23,462 nucleotides of DNA from contig NW_009242971.1 of the NCBI RefSeq assembly GCF_000388065.1, forward strand, positions 953,963 through 977,424. Direction: 5' to 3'. Both the position numbers and the translations under genes were made by a program. The stretch is from Fonticula alba (taxonomy: Eukaryota; Opisthokonta; Rotosphaerida; Fonticulaceae). Shown piece after piece: positions 1-8,927 of the stretch (position 1 is its first letter; the number at the start of each line of letters is the position of its first letter). The notes under the pieces were generated by a model. That model was not told the origin of the DNA. It made no database searches and saw only the letters and a list, made by a program, of their open reading frames with translations.

Positions 1-26
1 GCCCGCCTCCCAACACCCGCACAAGC

Positions 27-3000
27 ATGGCCGACGCCTACGCGGCCACCAGTCCCGCTGCCGCCGCCGAGCATGCCGGCGACGCGCACGCCCAGGCCTT
101 CGACACAGCCGCCGGTGATAGCCTGTCCTTCGGCTACGAGCTGCGTGTGCGTCACCATCCTCCTCACGACCGGTGTTTGCTCTCCGACGCCAACCCCATC
201 TCTCTGCCTCCCTCTCCCTCTCTCTCTCTCACCCACACGTGCTTCTCGCCTCGCCACAACCGCCACCATCACTCCCACAGGACCAGCTCGATATCATCGA
301 CCGCTATGCCCGCAACAGCATTGCCCTCATCGACGACCTGCGCGACATGGCCCAAGAGCGCGCCGAGCTGGAGAAGGATTATGCCTCGCGTCTGGAGCGC
401 CAGGCCCGGAGCTTCGCCCGGCGCCGGCAGAAGGCCGGCCGGTCGATCCTCGGCGCCGGCTCCTCCATCTGCGCCCCTGGGTCCGACCATGCGGCCACCC
501 CCTCCGACGATCCCGATGAGGCGAGGAGGTGCGCGCCCCCACATCCCGAACTGGCCCCGCCTTTTGGCTCGCCCCCTCTTGCACGTGCCCGAGCCTGACC
601 CTCCCATTGTCCCGGATCTCCCGACCTAGCTCCATCGCCTCGGCCCTGGCCACTCTCCACACCCAGACCGAGGAGTCGGCCAAGGCCCGCCAGGAGCTCT
701 CCGAGCAGATCATCAACGAGGTGGTCAACCCGCTGAAGTTCGAGTCGCGCCGCATCGAGGAGGCTCGCAACAAGCACCTCCAGTTTGCTCAGACCCTCCG
801 CCACCTCCTGGACCAGGCCCGCGACCAGTCGGACAAGGCCCGCGACGCCTACCGCAAGCAGTCTGCCAGTGTGGACGCGGTGTACAACCAGTACGACAAG
901 TGCCCGGACCACAACGCTGCCCAGAAGGTGTGTCGCCCCCTCTCCCCCCCCCCCCCCCTCCCTCTCGCTCTTTCTTTGCGAGCAGCGTCACCACGCCGAA
1001 GGACCGGATACTGACGCCCGCTCGATGCCGGATGTCGGGCGCACGCCATCCCCCCCCCCCCCCGCAGGCCAGCACCACTTGGCCCTTCCGCACAACCTCC
1101 CCCCCGTGTCGCGGAGCATCAGCTTCACCGAGGAGGATGGCGCCACGCGGATTGTCCTCCCTCGGCATGTTCTTGCCCGGATTCGCGCTGTCCACCGGAC
1201 GGCCTTGCTCCGGCCCCCCCCCCCCCCCCCCCCCCCCCGCCCCCCCCCCCCCACTCCTCCTCCCAGCTGGAGCGCGACTGGAACGAGGCCCTTCGGGAGA
1301 AGCGCGAGCGGTCCAACGAGTACCTCCTCTGCGTTGAGGCGCACAACGCCCTGCGCTTCGAGTACTACCACCACCTGTTCCCGGCCATCCTGAACAACTT
1401 CCAGGAGCTGACCGAGCACGCGGTCTGGCGTGCGCGTGAGCTGATCAACACCTTCATTGACTCGTCCAACCTGTGCATGGACACTCTCCGCAGCCAGTGC
1501 GTTTCCCCTGCTCGGTCTCCCTCGCTCTTTGTCCCTCGCTCTCGCTCTCTCTCTCTCTCTTTCCTCTACACACACATGTCCATACACATCTGTCTATACA
1601 AAAACACGCAGCTCACTGACACATGCCCCTCCGATCCGGGTCTCTGTGCTTATACAGCAACGACATTGTCACGGCTTCCGTTGCCGCCGTCGATGCCTGT
1701 GCTGATTCTCAGCTCTTCATCCGCACTGTGCGCTCTCCCCCCCCCCACACACACACACACACGCCAGGCTGACTCCCTCCCCGCTGCCGCACCCAGATCC
1801 GCAAGGACTGGATTGAGCCTCCCAACGAGGAGTTCAAGCCCTACTCCGAAACCGATGCGGCCATCCTCCACACCCAGTACCCCATGGGCACCATCCTGAT
1901 GAACACCTACCTCAAGTACCAGGAGGAGCTGGACAAGGCTCAGGGTGGCATCGACGGGAAGAACCGCGAGCTGGACGGGCTGCGCACCCTCTACGAGTCC
2001 TACTACTCCAATCCCTCCTTCGGTGATGCTGTCAAGGTTCGCCAGGACATCATTGCCGAGGAGCGCTCGATTGCCCTCTTCCGCGTGCCGCAGGTGAAGA
2101 TCGCCGCACAGAAGGCCATGATTGACCATGCCTTTGGTCCGGAGATCCTCGGCCAAATCCGGCCGCACGCTTGGAAGTCCTCCTCCAAGGGCAGCTGCCC
2201 GGCCTGTGGCAGCGGCCTGTCTCTCTTCAACAAGGGCCACTCCTGCACGTCGTGCAATGTGGCCGCCCACTCCAAGTGCCAGATCCGCCTGCCGCCCATG
2301 TGTGGCGCCGACATCGAGTCCCAGATGAAGCGCGAGACCGAAACCCCTCGGCCGTCCGGCGCCGCCGGCGCGGTGTCTCGCATCAATGCCAACAGCGGCG
2401 CCAGTCGCCCGGTGTCCATGATGTCGCAGGCATCCTCCTCCGGGGGCAGCATGCGCTCCACTTCCGGCCTGAGCCTGGGCGTGTCGCCCGGCGGCGGGTC
2501 CGGTGGGTCTCCCTTCCCCAACAGCCCGCTTGGTGCCCAGTCGCCGGTTGTGGCCGGTGGCTCGGCCACCGCCGGCGGCTCGGCCCACCTTCACAGCGCC
2601 AAGGTTCTGTTCGACTTCAGCGGGTCCGGCTCCGACGAGCTTACCGTCAAGACCGGCGACGAGGTCCAGGTGATCCTGGCCTCGGATCCCTCCTTTGCCG
2701 AGGCGGATGAGGGATGGTTCCATGTCATCCACCAGGGCATTCGCGGGCTCATCCCCATCGCCTACACGGACTTCGACGCGGCCCTCCTGCATGCGGCCCC
2801 GGCTCCCGCTGCTGCTGCTGCCGCTGCTCCTGTTGGCGTGGCTTCCCCAGTTGCTGCCACCCCGGCTGGCGATGGCTCCACCGGCGCCACCTACCTCTTC
2901 CAGGGTACGCGTCCTTCATCGTGCCATGCTCAGCCGCGCCTGCATACCTTTCCCATGCCATTTCCATCGACTATGCCTCTGCGAGAGGAAAAGCCCCTCC

Positions 3001-3215
3001 CCATCGCTGACCCACGCCCTTTGTTGAACCCCCCACCCGTTGCAGCCCGCGCCCTGTATGACTACAGTGGCGGGAGTGAGCAGGAGCTCTCCCTCACCGA
3101 GGGGAGCATCATCAATGTCATCTCGACCGACCAGGATGGCTCTGGCTGGTGGATGGGTGAGCTGAATGGCAAGGTCGGTGAGTTCCCCGGCAACTACATT
3201 GAGCGCATCGACTGA
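27..3215 (+). CDS. BZZ1: BZZ1-like F-BAR, C1 and double-SH3 protein (7 exons)
   Basis: Exons 27-146, 281-528, 630-927, 1267-1496, 1658-1727, 1797-2904 and 3046-3215 join in phase to 747 residues. An FCH/F-BAR region runs from about residue 33 (SFGYELRDQLD, then QERAELEKDYASRL) to about 340. It is followed by a complete C1 zinc finger at 446-491 (H446, CPAC, CTSC, H480, C483, C491), a first SH3 at 590-648 (AKVLFDF, GWF) and a second SH3 at 692-747 (ARALYDY, GWWMGE, FPGNYIE) that ends the protein. This domain order is that of fungal BZZ1 proteins, which bind curved membrane and recruit WASP-type actin activators at endocytic patches; the same role here is inferred from the family. The start at 27 is the first ATG before the F-BAR. 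The longest intron (928-1266) is poly-C rich and could hide a further small exon. The intron at 2905-3045 has no in-frame stop. Domain calls are sure; the exact exon 2/3 edges are less so. Confidence 0.88.
1214..1252. repeat. Homopolymer C tract in intron
   Basis: Twenty-five C, one G, then thirteen C, lying just upstream of the 3' splice site at 1265-1266 of the F-BAR gene. The intron also holds C runs near 943-957 and 1051-1063. Run lengths are likely to vary or be misread. Confidence 0.9.
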
Positions 3216-4111
3216 GCGCGTGCACGCACGTGTACGCGCTGGTGGCCAGCCCGCTCGTGTGCATGTTCCCCTCTCCCCCTCCCCCTCCCTTTGTGCTGCA
3301 CCCATGTGTGTGTGTGTGTATATGGCGACTCTCTAGCAAGAGCTGCTGGCTGGCCTCTGCTGCTGTCCCACGCCACCCACCTACACGCACATGCCACGGA
3401 ACACCAATCCTCGCCCTTTTTTTCTTAATACATATACCCCCCTCCCCCCTCCACACAGACACATGCACACAGACACACACACACACACACACCTCCCTCC
3501 TATTTCGGCTTCTCCCCTGCATGCAGCTCCCTCCAGTACCCAGGACCAAGCATCGTCCCAGCACAGGGATAGGGCGACTCGCCTCCACGCACCCGGGCGA
3601 TGTAGGGGCGGGGCGCGGGCCGGGGGACCGGGGATGTGCCTCCAGCGAAGCGGATAAAGTAGAACCGTGCCAGAACTGTCGGTGTGTTAACTGATCACTC
3701 GAAATTGAACGTCTCGCAAGGAACGGTTAATTGTCGTCTACCCCGGCATCCGTCGGCATCTAACCCATCCTCATGGTTCATCCTGCCGGGGGATGCGCGG
3801 ACAAACGAGCCGGAAGGACAGCCGAACCGAAGCACACGCGTTCCCTACGCACGCGCGGTTCCCTCCCTCCCTTTTCCCCCTCCAGACCTGGCAATCGGGG
3901 CGGCGATGGTGCTGGATGCAACGCACAGGGGGGGGAGACTTCTTTTTTTTCTTTTTTTTTGCCGGACCACACTCGGCGATGGCTGGTAGGCCCCTTCCCC
4001 ACCCCAAGTCACGGCCTCCGCAACCACCACCACCCGCTCCTACGCCCCCCCCCCCTTTCCTCTTTCCCCCCTTTCCCGTACTCTCTCCGCCCGCGGCCAC
4101 GCCTCGACACC
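3216..4111. other. Intergenic region between F-BAR and LRR genes
   Basis: I see no gene here. It holds a short GT run near 3306-3320, a pure CA run at 3473-3492, a T-rich tract at 3942-3960 and C-rich patches just before the next start codon. From about 3655 to 3780 there is a less GC-rich island that may be promoter sequence for the downstream LRR gene, but I find no clear TATA box or other named element. No tRNA B-box is visible. Confidence 0.6.
3473..3492. repeat. CA dinucleotide microsatellite
   Basis: Ten uninterrupted AC units lie in the intergenic region, preceded by imperfect CA-rich sequence from about 3450. Confidence 0.85.
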
Positions 4112-4480
4112 ATGCGCCTCACCCTCGCTCGGATCTCCGAGATCGCTGGGCAAGATCCCCGGGAGATGACCTCCTTCGCCTCGCGTGACAGTGGGATCAC
4201 TGGTGCGCTTCACTCGGCCGCCGAGAGCCCTTCCCCCTGCACCCTGCCCCGTTTCAAACTGTCCACTGACGCCCGAGGCATTGCTCCTGTCGCTGGCAGA
4301 ACTGGACGATCTGAGTCCCTGTGTCAATATGGTCCGGATCGACCTGACCAAGAATGCCATCAAAGATCTTTCTGGGCTGGCACACAACTATCACCTGTCG
4401 GTGATTTACGCTAGTTTCAACCAGATTGAGGATATGTCCGATCTGGCGAAGCTGAAGTCCGCCCGCGGTGCGTCCCCCCA

Positions 4481-4521
<41 letters not shown>

Positions 4522-6049
4522 TGCCACCACCGCCACCACCGCCACCACCGCATCGAAGCCGTGCACTGACACATGCCCCTCGCCAGTCATTCACCTTGGA
4601 GGCAACAACATTACCACCATCTCCGGTCTGGAGAACTTGACCGAGCTGCGGGCATTGGTTCTCAACAACAATCGCATTACCCGCGCCGAGGGGTTCGGCC
4701 ATCTGCCGCACCTGAACACCATTGGTTCGTTCTGCCCACTTCCCCCCCTCTCCCCTCTCGAGCCGCCGCAATGGACTTACCTCCCCCTCCCCCTTTCCAG
4801 TTCTCTCGCACAACCCACTGAGCATGCCGCCGGTCATTCGCTCTTTCCCGAAGACCCTGACCAAGCTGGCCCTCGCCAACACCGGGCTGCGCGCGGTGCC
4901 GGAAGACCTGGGCAAGCACCTACCGGAGCTGCAAGAGCTGTCCCTCAATGGCAACAAGATTCTGTCGATCGGTGACGCCCTCACCGGCTGTGGCCGGTAT
5001 GCACATGCATGCTCCCTGCTCCCTCCCCCCTCCCCCCTCCCCCCTCCCCCCTCCCCCCCTGCCCCGCCTCCCTGCTTGGGTCGTGCTACAAACTGACGAC
5101 CGGATGTCTGCTCTCCACTCTCCCTCTTCACCCCCTCGTCGATAGCCTCCGCGTCCTGGATCTCGGCAACAATCTCCTTCACACCTTGGAGTACGTTCCC
5201 CTGCCAGCAACCGGCCCTTGTACCGAGTCCTCTCCCGCCTGTATCCCCCCCCCCCCCCCCGCTTTGCCCCGCGCCCTAACACATATCCACAGGACACTTG
5301 TCTCGCTGAAGGAACTCTCAGCCCTATCCAACCTCAACATCCGGGGCAACCCTTTCAAGGAGGCCCCAGAGTCGGAACAGAAGTCAGCCGCCGACGAAGC
5401 GACGGAGACCGCGAGTCCTGCGGAGGGCGACGCCGATGCATCGGAAACGGCCGACGAGCCGAACACCGCGACCGACACCAAGTCCACCCCCACCCCCACC
5501 GCCCTTCCGTGGTATACGCAGTTTGTCACGGCCAACGTTTGCCCTGGCCTGCGGATTCTTGACGGGCGTCGCTTCGATCCGGGCTTCCTGGACCGTCGCC
5601 GTAAGCGGACCCTCCTCGCCCAGAAGCGCAAAGACCCGGCCGCCTTCAAGGAGGTGACGAAGAAGCTGGCCAAGCAGGATGCTGCTCCCGCCGAGGGGGA
5701 CAACAAGAAGGAGCCTGGGATGCCGAAGCGGGATGTCGACCGCGCCGCCGATCGCCCGGCATCCAAGGGTGGTCGCTTTGAGGGGAAGCGCTCGCGTGAG
5801 CAGGGTGGCCCCTCGGATCGGCCGGAAAAGCGCTCGCGCTTCCAGCGGCCGGGGCAGCCGCAGCGCCCGCCTCGCTCGGATGGCGACGAGCAGCCGCCGA
5901 AGCCTTCGAAGCCCGCCTTCGGCAAGAGCAAGATGTTCTCCAGTGAGCCGGTCACCAGCGGGGCCGCTCGTGAGTATGGCACTCGGCAGCCGAAGCGCCC
6001 TCCGTTCCACAAGAAGCCCGGCTCCTTCCAGCCGAAGCGGGCCAACTGA
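4112..6049 (+). CDS. Leucine-rich-repeat protein with basic C-terminal tail (6 exons)
   Basis: Exons 4112-4202, 4300-4467, 4587-4724, 4801-4996, 5146-5190 and 5293-6049 join in phase to 464 residues. Residues about 31-235 are SDS22-type leucine-rich repeats split by introns inside the repeats (MVRIDLTKNAIKDLSGL, LRALVLNNNRIT, LQELSLNGNKI, LRVLDLGNNLL, LSNLNIRGNPF). An acidic/Thr-rich insert follows the last repeat, then an LRR-cap-like segment at about 287-310 with CPGLRILDGRRFD. Residues about 313-464 are Lys/Arg-rich with several KRSR-like clusters and no hydrophobic segment, which suggests a nuclear or RNA-associated protein. The LRR frame across each junction supports the splice sites; branch-point-like CTGAC or CTAAC precedes several acceptors. 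I cannot assign it to a named LRR family; U2A'-like and SDS22-like proteins are the nearest in style, but the long basic tail differs from both. Confidence 0.82.
4482..4550. repeat. CCG and CCACCG repeat within an intron
   Basis: Thirteen CCG units (4482-4520) are followed by CCA/CCG mixed repeats. They lie inside the 4468-4586 intron of the LRR gene. Read in frame they would encode poly-proline, but splicing them out restores an unbroken leucine-rich repeat. Confidence 0.85.
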
Positions 6050-6348
6050 GACCCATTTTTCGGCGGAAAAAAAGGGAAGATGCGCCCACGGCCTCTCCTC
6101 TTGGCAAGCAAAATAGACAACACACATAGCCAGTCAGGGGAGCACCCGATGCACGGGCAGTGGCCACACACACACACACATGCGCGCAGAAACCCACACA
6201 GGTGTATGTAAACACCCATGCTGTCCGCAGCTTGGCACATGACAAGGGGGGGGGGGCAGGAAGATATTTGTAAAAAGCAGAATCTAGTTTAGGGAGGAGG
6301 AGAAAAGGGACAAGGACATGTGGGGCCATGGCGGCTTGGGTGGTGAAG

Positions 6349-6423
6349 CGGTAGCGGTAGCGGTAGTGGTGGCGGTGGCGGTGGTGGTGACGGTGGCGGC
6401 GGCAACGACGACGACGACGACGA
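6349..6423. repeat. Imperfect GGTAGC/GGTGGC then GAC repeat
   Basis: Hexamer-like GGTAGC units grade into GGTGGC units and then a short run of GAC trinucleotides. The position is non-coding, between two gene 3' ends. Confidence 0.8.
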
Positions 6424-6468
6424 TCATGACATGCTATGCCGAAGACGGATCGGCCAGGCGCTCTGAAT

Positions 6469-6490
6469 AGAGAGAGAGAGAGAGAGAGAG
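6469..6490. repeat. AG dinucleotide microsatellite
   Basis: Eleven AG units lie downstream of the minus-strand uL30m gene, so they are CT on that gene's sense strand. Confidence 0.85.
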
Positions 6491-6610
6491 GGATATGTGC
6501 GCGCACACTCGCATGCACACCCGCACACGCGCACATACATACACAGACACACACTCACGCGCACACGGGGGGAGGCGAGGGGAGGGGGGGGGGGAGAGAG
6601 AGATCGCCAC

Positions 6611-7235
6611 TTAGCGGGAAGAGGTGGTGGTAAGGGCCATGGAGTCACCGGCATCTTGCTCGAAGAGGTCGGCCACCGAGTAGGTGCTGGCATTCTTGAC
6701 GTCCTCCGGGTCGCGGAGGTACATGTGGGACTGGAACTCCTTGTGGACAAAGGGAGCCTTGGGCTCGTGATGGGGCCGAGGACCCAGGCCCTTGAGGGCA
6801 CGCCGGCGGTTGACGCTCATTGGCTGGTTCAGGTGGCCGAGGGCCGAGTCCACGTCGAGGCCGAGGCGGCGCTTGTGGTTGAATTCGGTGCGGTTGGCGC
6901 GGTACTGGTTGTACTGCTCGGTGTTGGTGTGGGGCACGACCTCGACCTCGAGCATCTCCTTGCACTTCATGATCATACCGGAGATGGAGGGAGTGGCCGT
7001 GCGCAGGACGGTGTGGTTGGTGTGGCGCAGGCCGAGGGCGCGGATGGTATCGCGAGTGCCCTTGGGGGTACCTGGTATGTGCGCGTGGATGGACGGGGTG
7101 ATGAGAATGGGGCGACAGACAGGAGGGATTGGGTGATGAAGAGGAGAGGGGGAGGGCGGGCGACGTACCGATGACACTCCGGCGGAGAGTGATCTTAAAG
7201 GACTGAAGGGCGGCCGTGGCAGCGGGAGCGCTCAT
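6611..7235 (-). CDS. Mitochondrial large-subunit ribosomal protein uL30m (2 exons)
   Basis: Minus strand, exons 7235-7169 and 7071-6611 with a 97-nt intron (GTACGT donor), giving 175 residues and a TAA stop. Residues about 12-70 match the L30 family closely: SFKITLRRSVIG at the first strand, then GTPKGTRDTIRALGLRH, TVLRTATPSISGMI and MLEVEVV, as in bacterial L30. About 105 residues follow the L30 core, rich in basic and polar residues, which is normal for mitochondrial rather than bacterial or cytosolic versions. The cytosolic homologue (eukaryotic uL30, formerly L7) has a long N-terminal extension that is absent here. No strong presequence is visible; the N-terminus is only a dozen residues ahead of the fold. 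The role is a structural protein of the mitoribosomal large subunit. Transcription is away from eS26, and the two may share the 7236-8927 spacer as a promoter region. Confidence 0.9.
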
Positions 7236-7693
7236 GGTGACGGAGGAGGCGGAGGCGGGGACGATGAGGGGCGAGATCCCAAGGGAGGGCCGCTGACACA
7301 AGGGGAAAGGCGAAGAGGCAAAGCGCAGGGGGGGGGGGAGAGAGAGAGAAAGAGGGATGGAGGGTGGTGAGGTGAGTGCCAGCGGCTGTCGAGGGGCAGA
7401 TCGTGGCCTTTCAGTAGTCCCCAAGGAAGGGGGGGGGACCAACCGAGAGGGGAAGTGCGCGGCTGTTGGCGAGGGGTGCGGTGACGTGAGGGGGACAGGC
7501 TCAGGGCGTGAGTCTGCCAGACAGACCTCGGGGAACTGTTGTCCCAGCCCCGGTGCAGCTGGTGCGCTTGGCTGGGAGCGTGCAAAGGGGAACTCGAAAA
7601 GCAGGATCAGCCATGAGAGTGCCGTGAAATGGTATTTCTCGGGGTCGTGAGCACGGCGCGTGTTCAGAATCACGCCAGAGGCCACCTACCCAA

Positions 7694-7760
7694 GCCAATC
7701 ATAGGGTGAATGCTGACGGTAATATATAATGACTGATAATACTTGGTTAGCTCTTTTACA
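7694..7760. promoter_or_regulatory. AT-rich island with CCAAT and TATA-like sequence
   Basis: A CCAATC motif lies at 7695-7700, TATATAAT at 7723-7730 and a further AT-rich stretch runs to about 7745, all within the divergent spacer. It is about 460 bases upstream of the uL30m start and 1.2 kb from eS26, so which gene it serves is unclear. The call rests only on composition and motif resemblance. Confidence 0.25.
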
Positions 7761-8680
7761 ACGCCCGCACGAAAGACCTCGCCCTTTTTCCGACTCGGTG
7801 ATTTGTGAGACGTCTTTCGACATGTTGTTGCCTGAAGGTGGCCAGACAAAGTTCGGGCCATTTTGGGAATTTCCGGACGGAGTTCCGGTCTCCCTGGGGG
7901 GGGGGGGGGGCGGAGACTGGTGGCCGCTCAGGGTGTTTGTTTCCTGATCCCCTGTTCAGCACCTCCCTGGAGGGGGCGACCTCGGGGATGTCTGTGCCAG
8001 CACTTGGTGTGTGTTGGGCCCCTGCCCACCCCTTTGGGGACCCAGGGATGTGGGGTTATTTTTTCTGGAGCGTCTCCGCGTTGCCCGGCATATGCGCTTG
8101 TTTCGGGTATGCGATGTCCTGCCCGGTGGGGCGGGAGGGAGGATGCTGTGTGTGGGGGGCTGCTGTGTCCCACCGGGGTAGGGAGGGGCCTTTCAGAGGC
8201 CTTCTCCGGGGAGCTGGCTCCGGGCGAGGGAGGGATGATCGCCGGGCGTTCCGTCGCGCAGTGGCGGGCCCCCAGGGGACGCGCTGCGCCCTGGGAGGCG
8301 ACGGGCGCGTGAGTCCGCTCCCGACAGAGCCCGGCCATCCCGAATATGCCCGGCGGGGGGGCGGGGCAGAGACAACGGTGCTTTTGCCTCCCTCTCCGAT
8401 GTGGACATACGTTGGCTGAGTTGTGTCCTTCGGGCCATCGGGGAGCGGGGGGGGCGGGGGGGTGGGGGCCTGTTTGCGGGGGCGGGGGGGGTGTGGGCTC
8501 TCTCGCGCTCCGCGCCCGCCCCCCGCCCCGATGTCCCGGCCCACTGGGCTTGGTTATGTCGGCCGACCCCCCTCTCGCCGCGCCAAGTCTGCCCGGCCGG
8601 CCGGGCGCCGCCTGTGGGTGGTGGTGCCCACTCGGATCTCCTCTCTCCGCCAGCCTGTGGGTCCGCATTTGTCGGGCGAC

Positions 8681-8717
8681 GGTGGTGGTGGTGGTGGTGG
8701 TGGTGGTGGTGGTGGTG
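8681..8717. repeat. GGT trinucleotide repeat
   Basis: About twelve GGT units lie upstream of eS26. Translated on either strand they give poly-Val/Trp/Gly or poly-His/Thr/Pro frames, which explains the spurious open frames there. Confidence 0.85.
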
Positions 8718-8790
8718 CGGCGGTGTGGCGCGTCCCACGGTTTCATGGGAGAACACCAGTCTTGTTAGTGAGCGCGCAGGGGGAGGGGTG

Positions 8791-8815
8791 GCGGCGGCGG
8801 CGGCGGCGGCGGCGG
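8791..8815. repeat. GGC trinucleotide repeat
   Basis: About eight GCG/GGC units lie 110 bases upstream of the eS26 start codon. The position is non-coding. Confidence 0.85.
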
Positions 8816-8870
8816 GGTGTGGCGGCTTTTTTCAGGACCCGGACCGCTGGCCTCCCCTTGCAGGGGGGGT

Positions 8871-8885
8871 CCTCTTCTTCTTTTC
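8871..8885 (+). promoter_or_regulatory. Possible 5'TOP-like pyrimidine tract of eS26
   Basis: CCTCTTCTTCTTTTCT sits 43-57 bases upstream of the eS26 ATG. Ribosomal protein mRNAs commonly begin in such a pyrimidine tract. The transcription start was not observed, so this is a candidate only. Confidence 0.3.
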
Positions 8886-8927
8886 TGATTTGATTTGTCC
8901 ATATCATTAGCAAAGAAGTTTCTCAAG

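Larger units (their letters stand above)
6050..6610. other. Convergent intergenic region, repeat rich
   Basis: This lies between the 3' ends of the LRR gene (+) and uL30m (-). It holds a CA run near 6168-6180, a GGTAGC/GGTGGC/GACGAC imperfect repeat at 6349-6423, an AG run at 6469-6490, a mixed CA-rich stretch at about 6500-6565 and a G-rich stretch near 6568-6597. No coding signal is convincing on either strand. Confidence 0.6.
7236..8927. other. Divergent spacer between uL30m and eS26
   Basis: This is 1.7 kb with no convincing gene. It is purine-rich on the plus strand next to uL30m and very G-rich from about 7890 to 8520, with several runs of 8 or more G. An AT-rich island at about 7700-7760 contains TATATAAT and a nearby CCAAT, standing out in DNA of high GC. 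Trinucleotide repeats of GGT and GGC lie nearer to eS26. Long open frames on both strands have strongly repetitive composition and no recognisable domain. Confidence 0.6.

Noticed and set aside
1650-2792. A 380-codon open frame on the minus strand across the F-BAR gene
   Set aside because: It mirrors the exon with the C1 and SH3 domains; GC-rich codons leave the opposite strand open. No domain is visible in it. The same holds for minus-strand frames at 5179-6240 and 21988-23094.
4468-4586. Poly-proline coding region in the LRR gene
   Set aside because: The frame is open through the CCG repeat, but a GTGCGT donor and CGCCAG acceptor remove it and restore a continuous leucine-rich repeat.
6497-7174. 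Plus-strand open frame of 225 codons over uL30m
   Set aside because: It is antisense to a clear L30 protein and starts in CA repeat sequence.
7928-8756. Overlapping open frames on both strands with His, Thr, Val or Trp runs
   Set aside because: They come from the GGT and GGC microsatellites and G runs; no conserved domain or splice pattern supports them.
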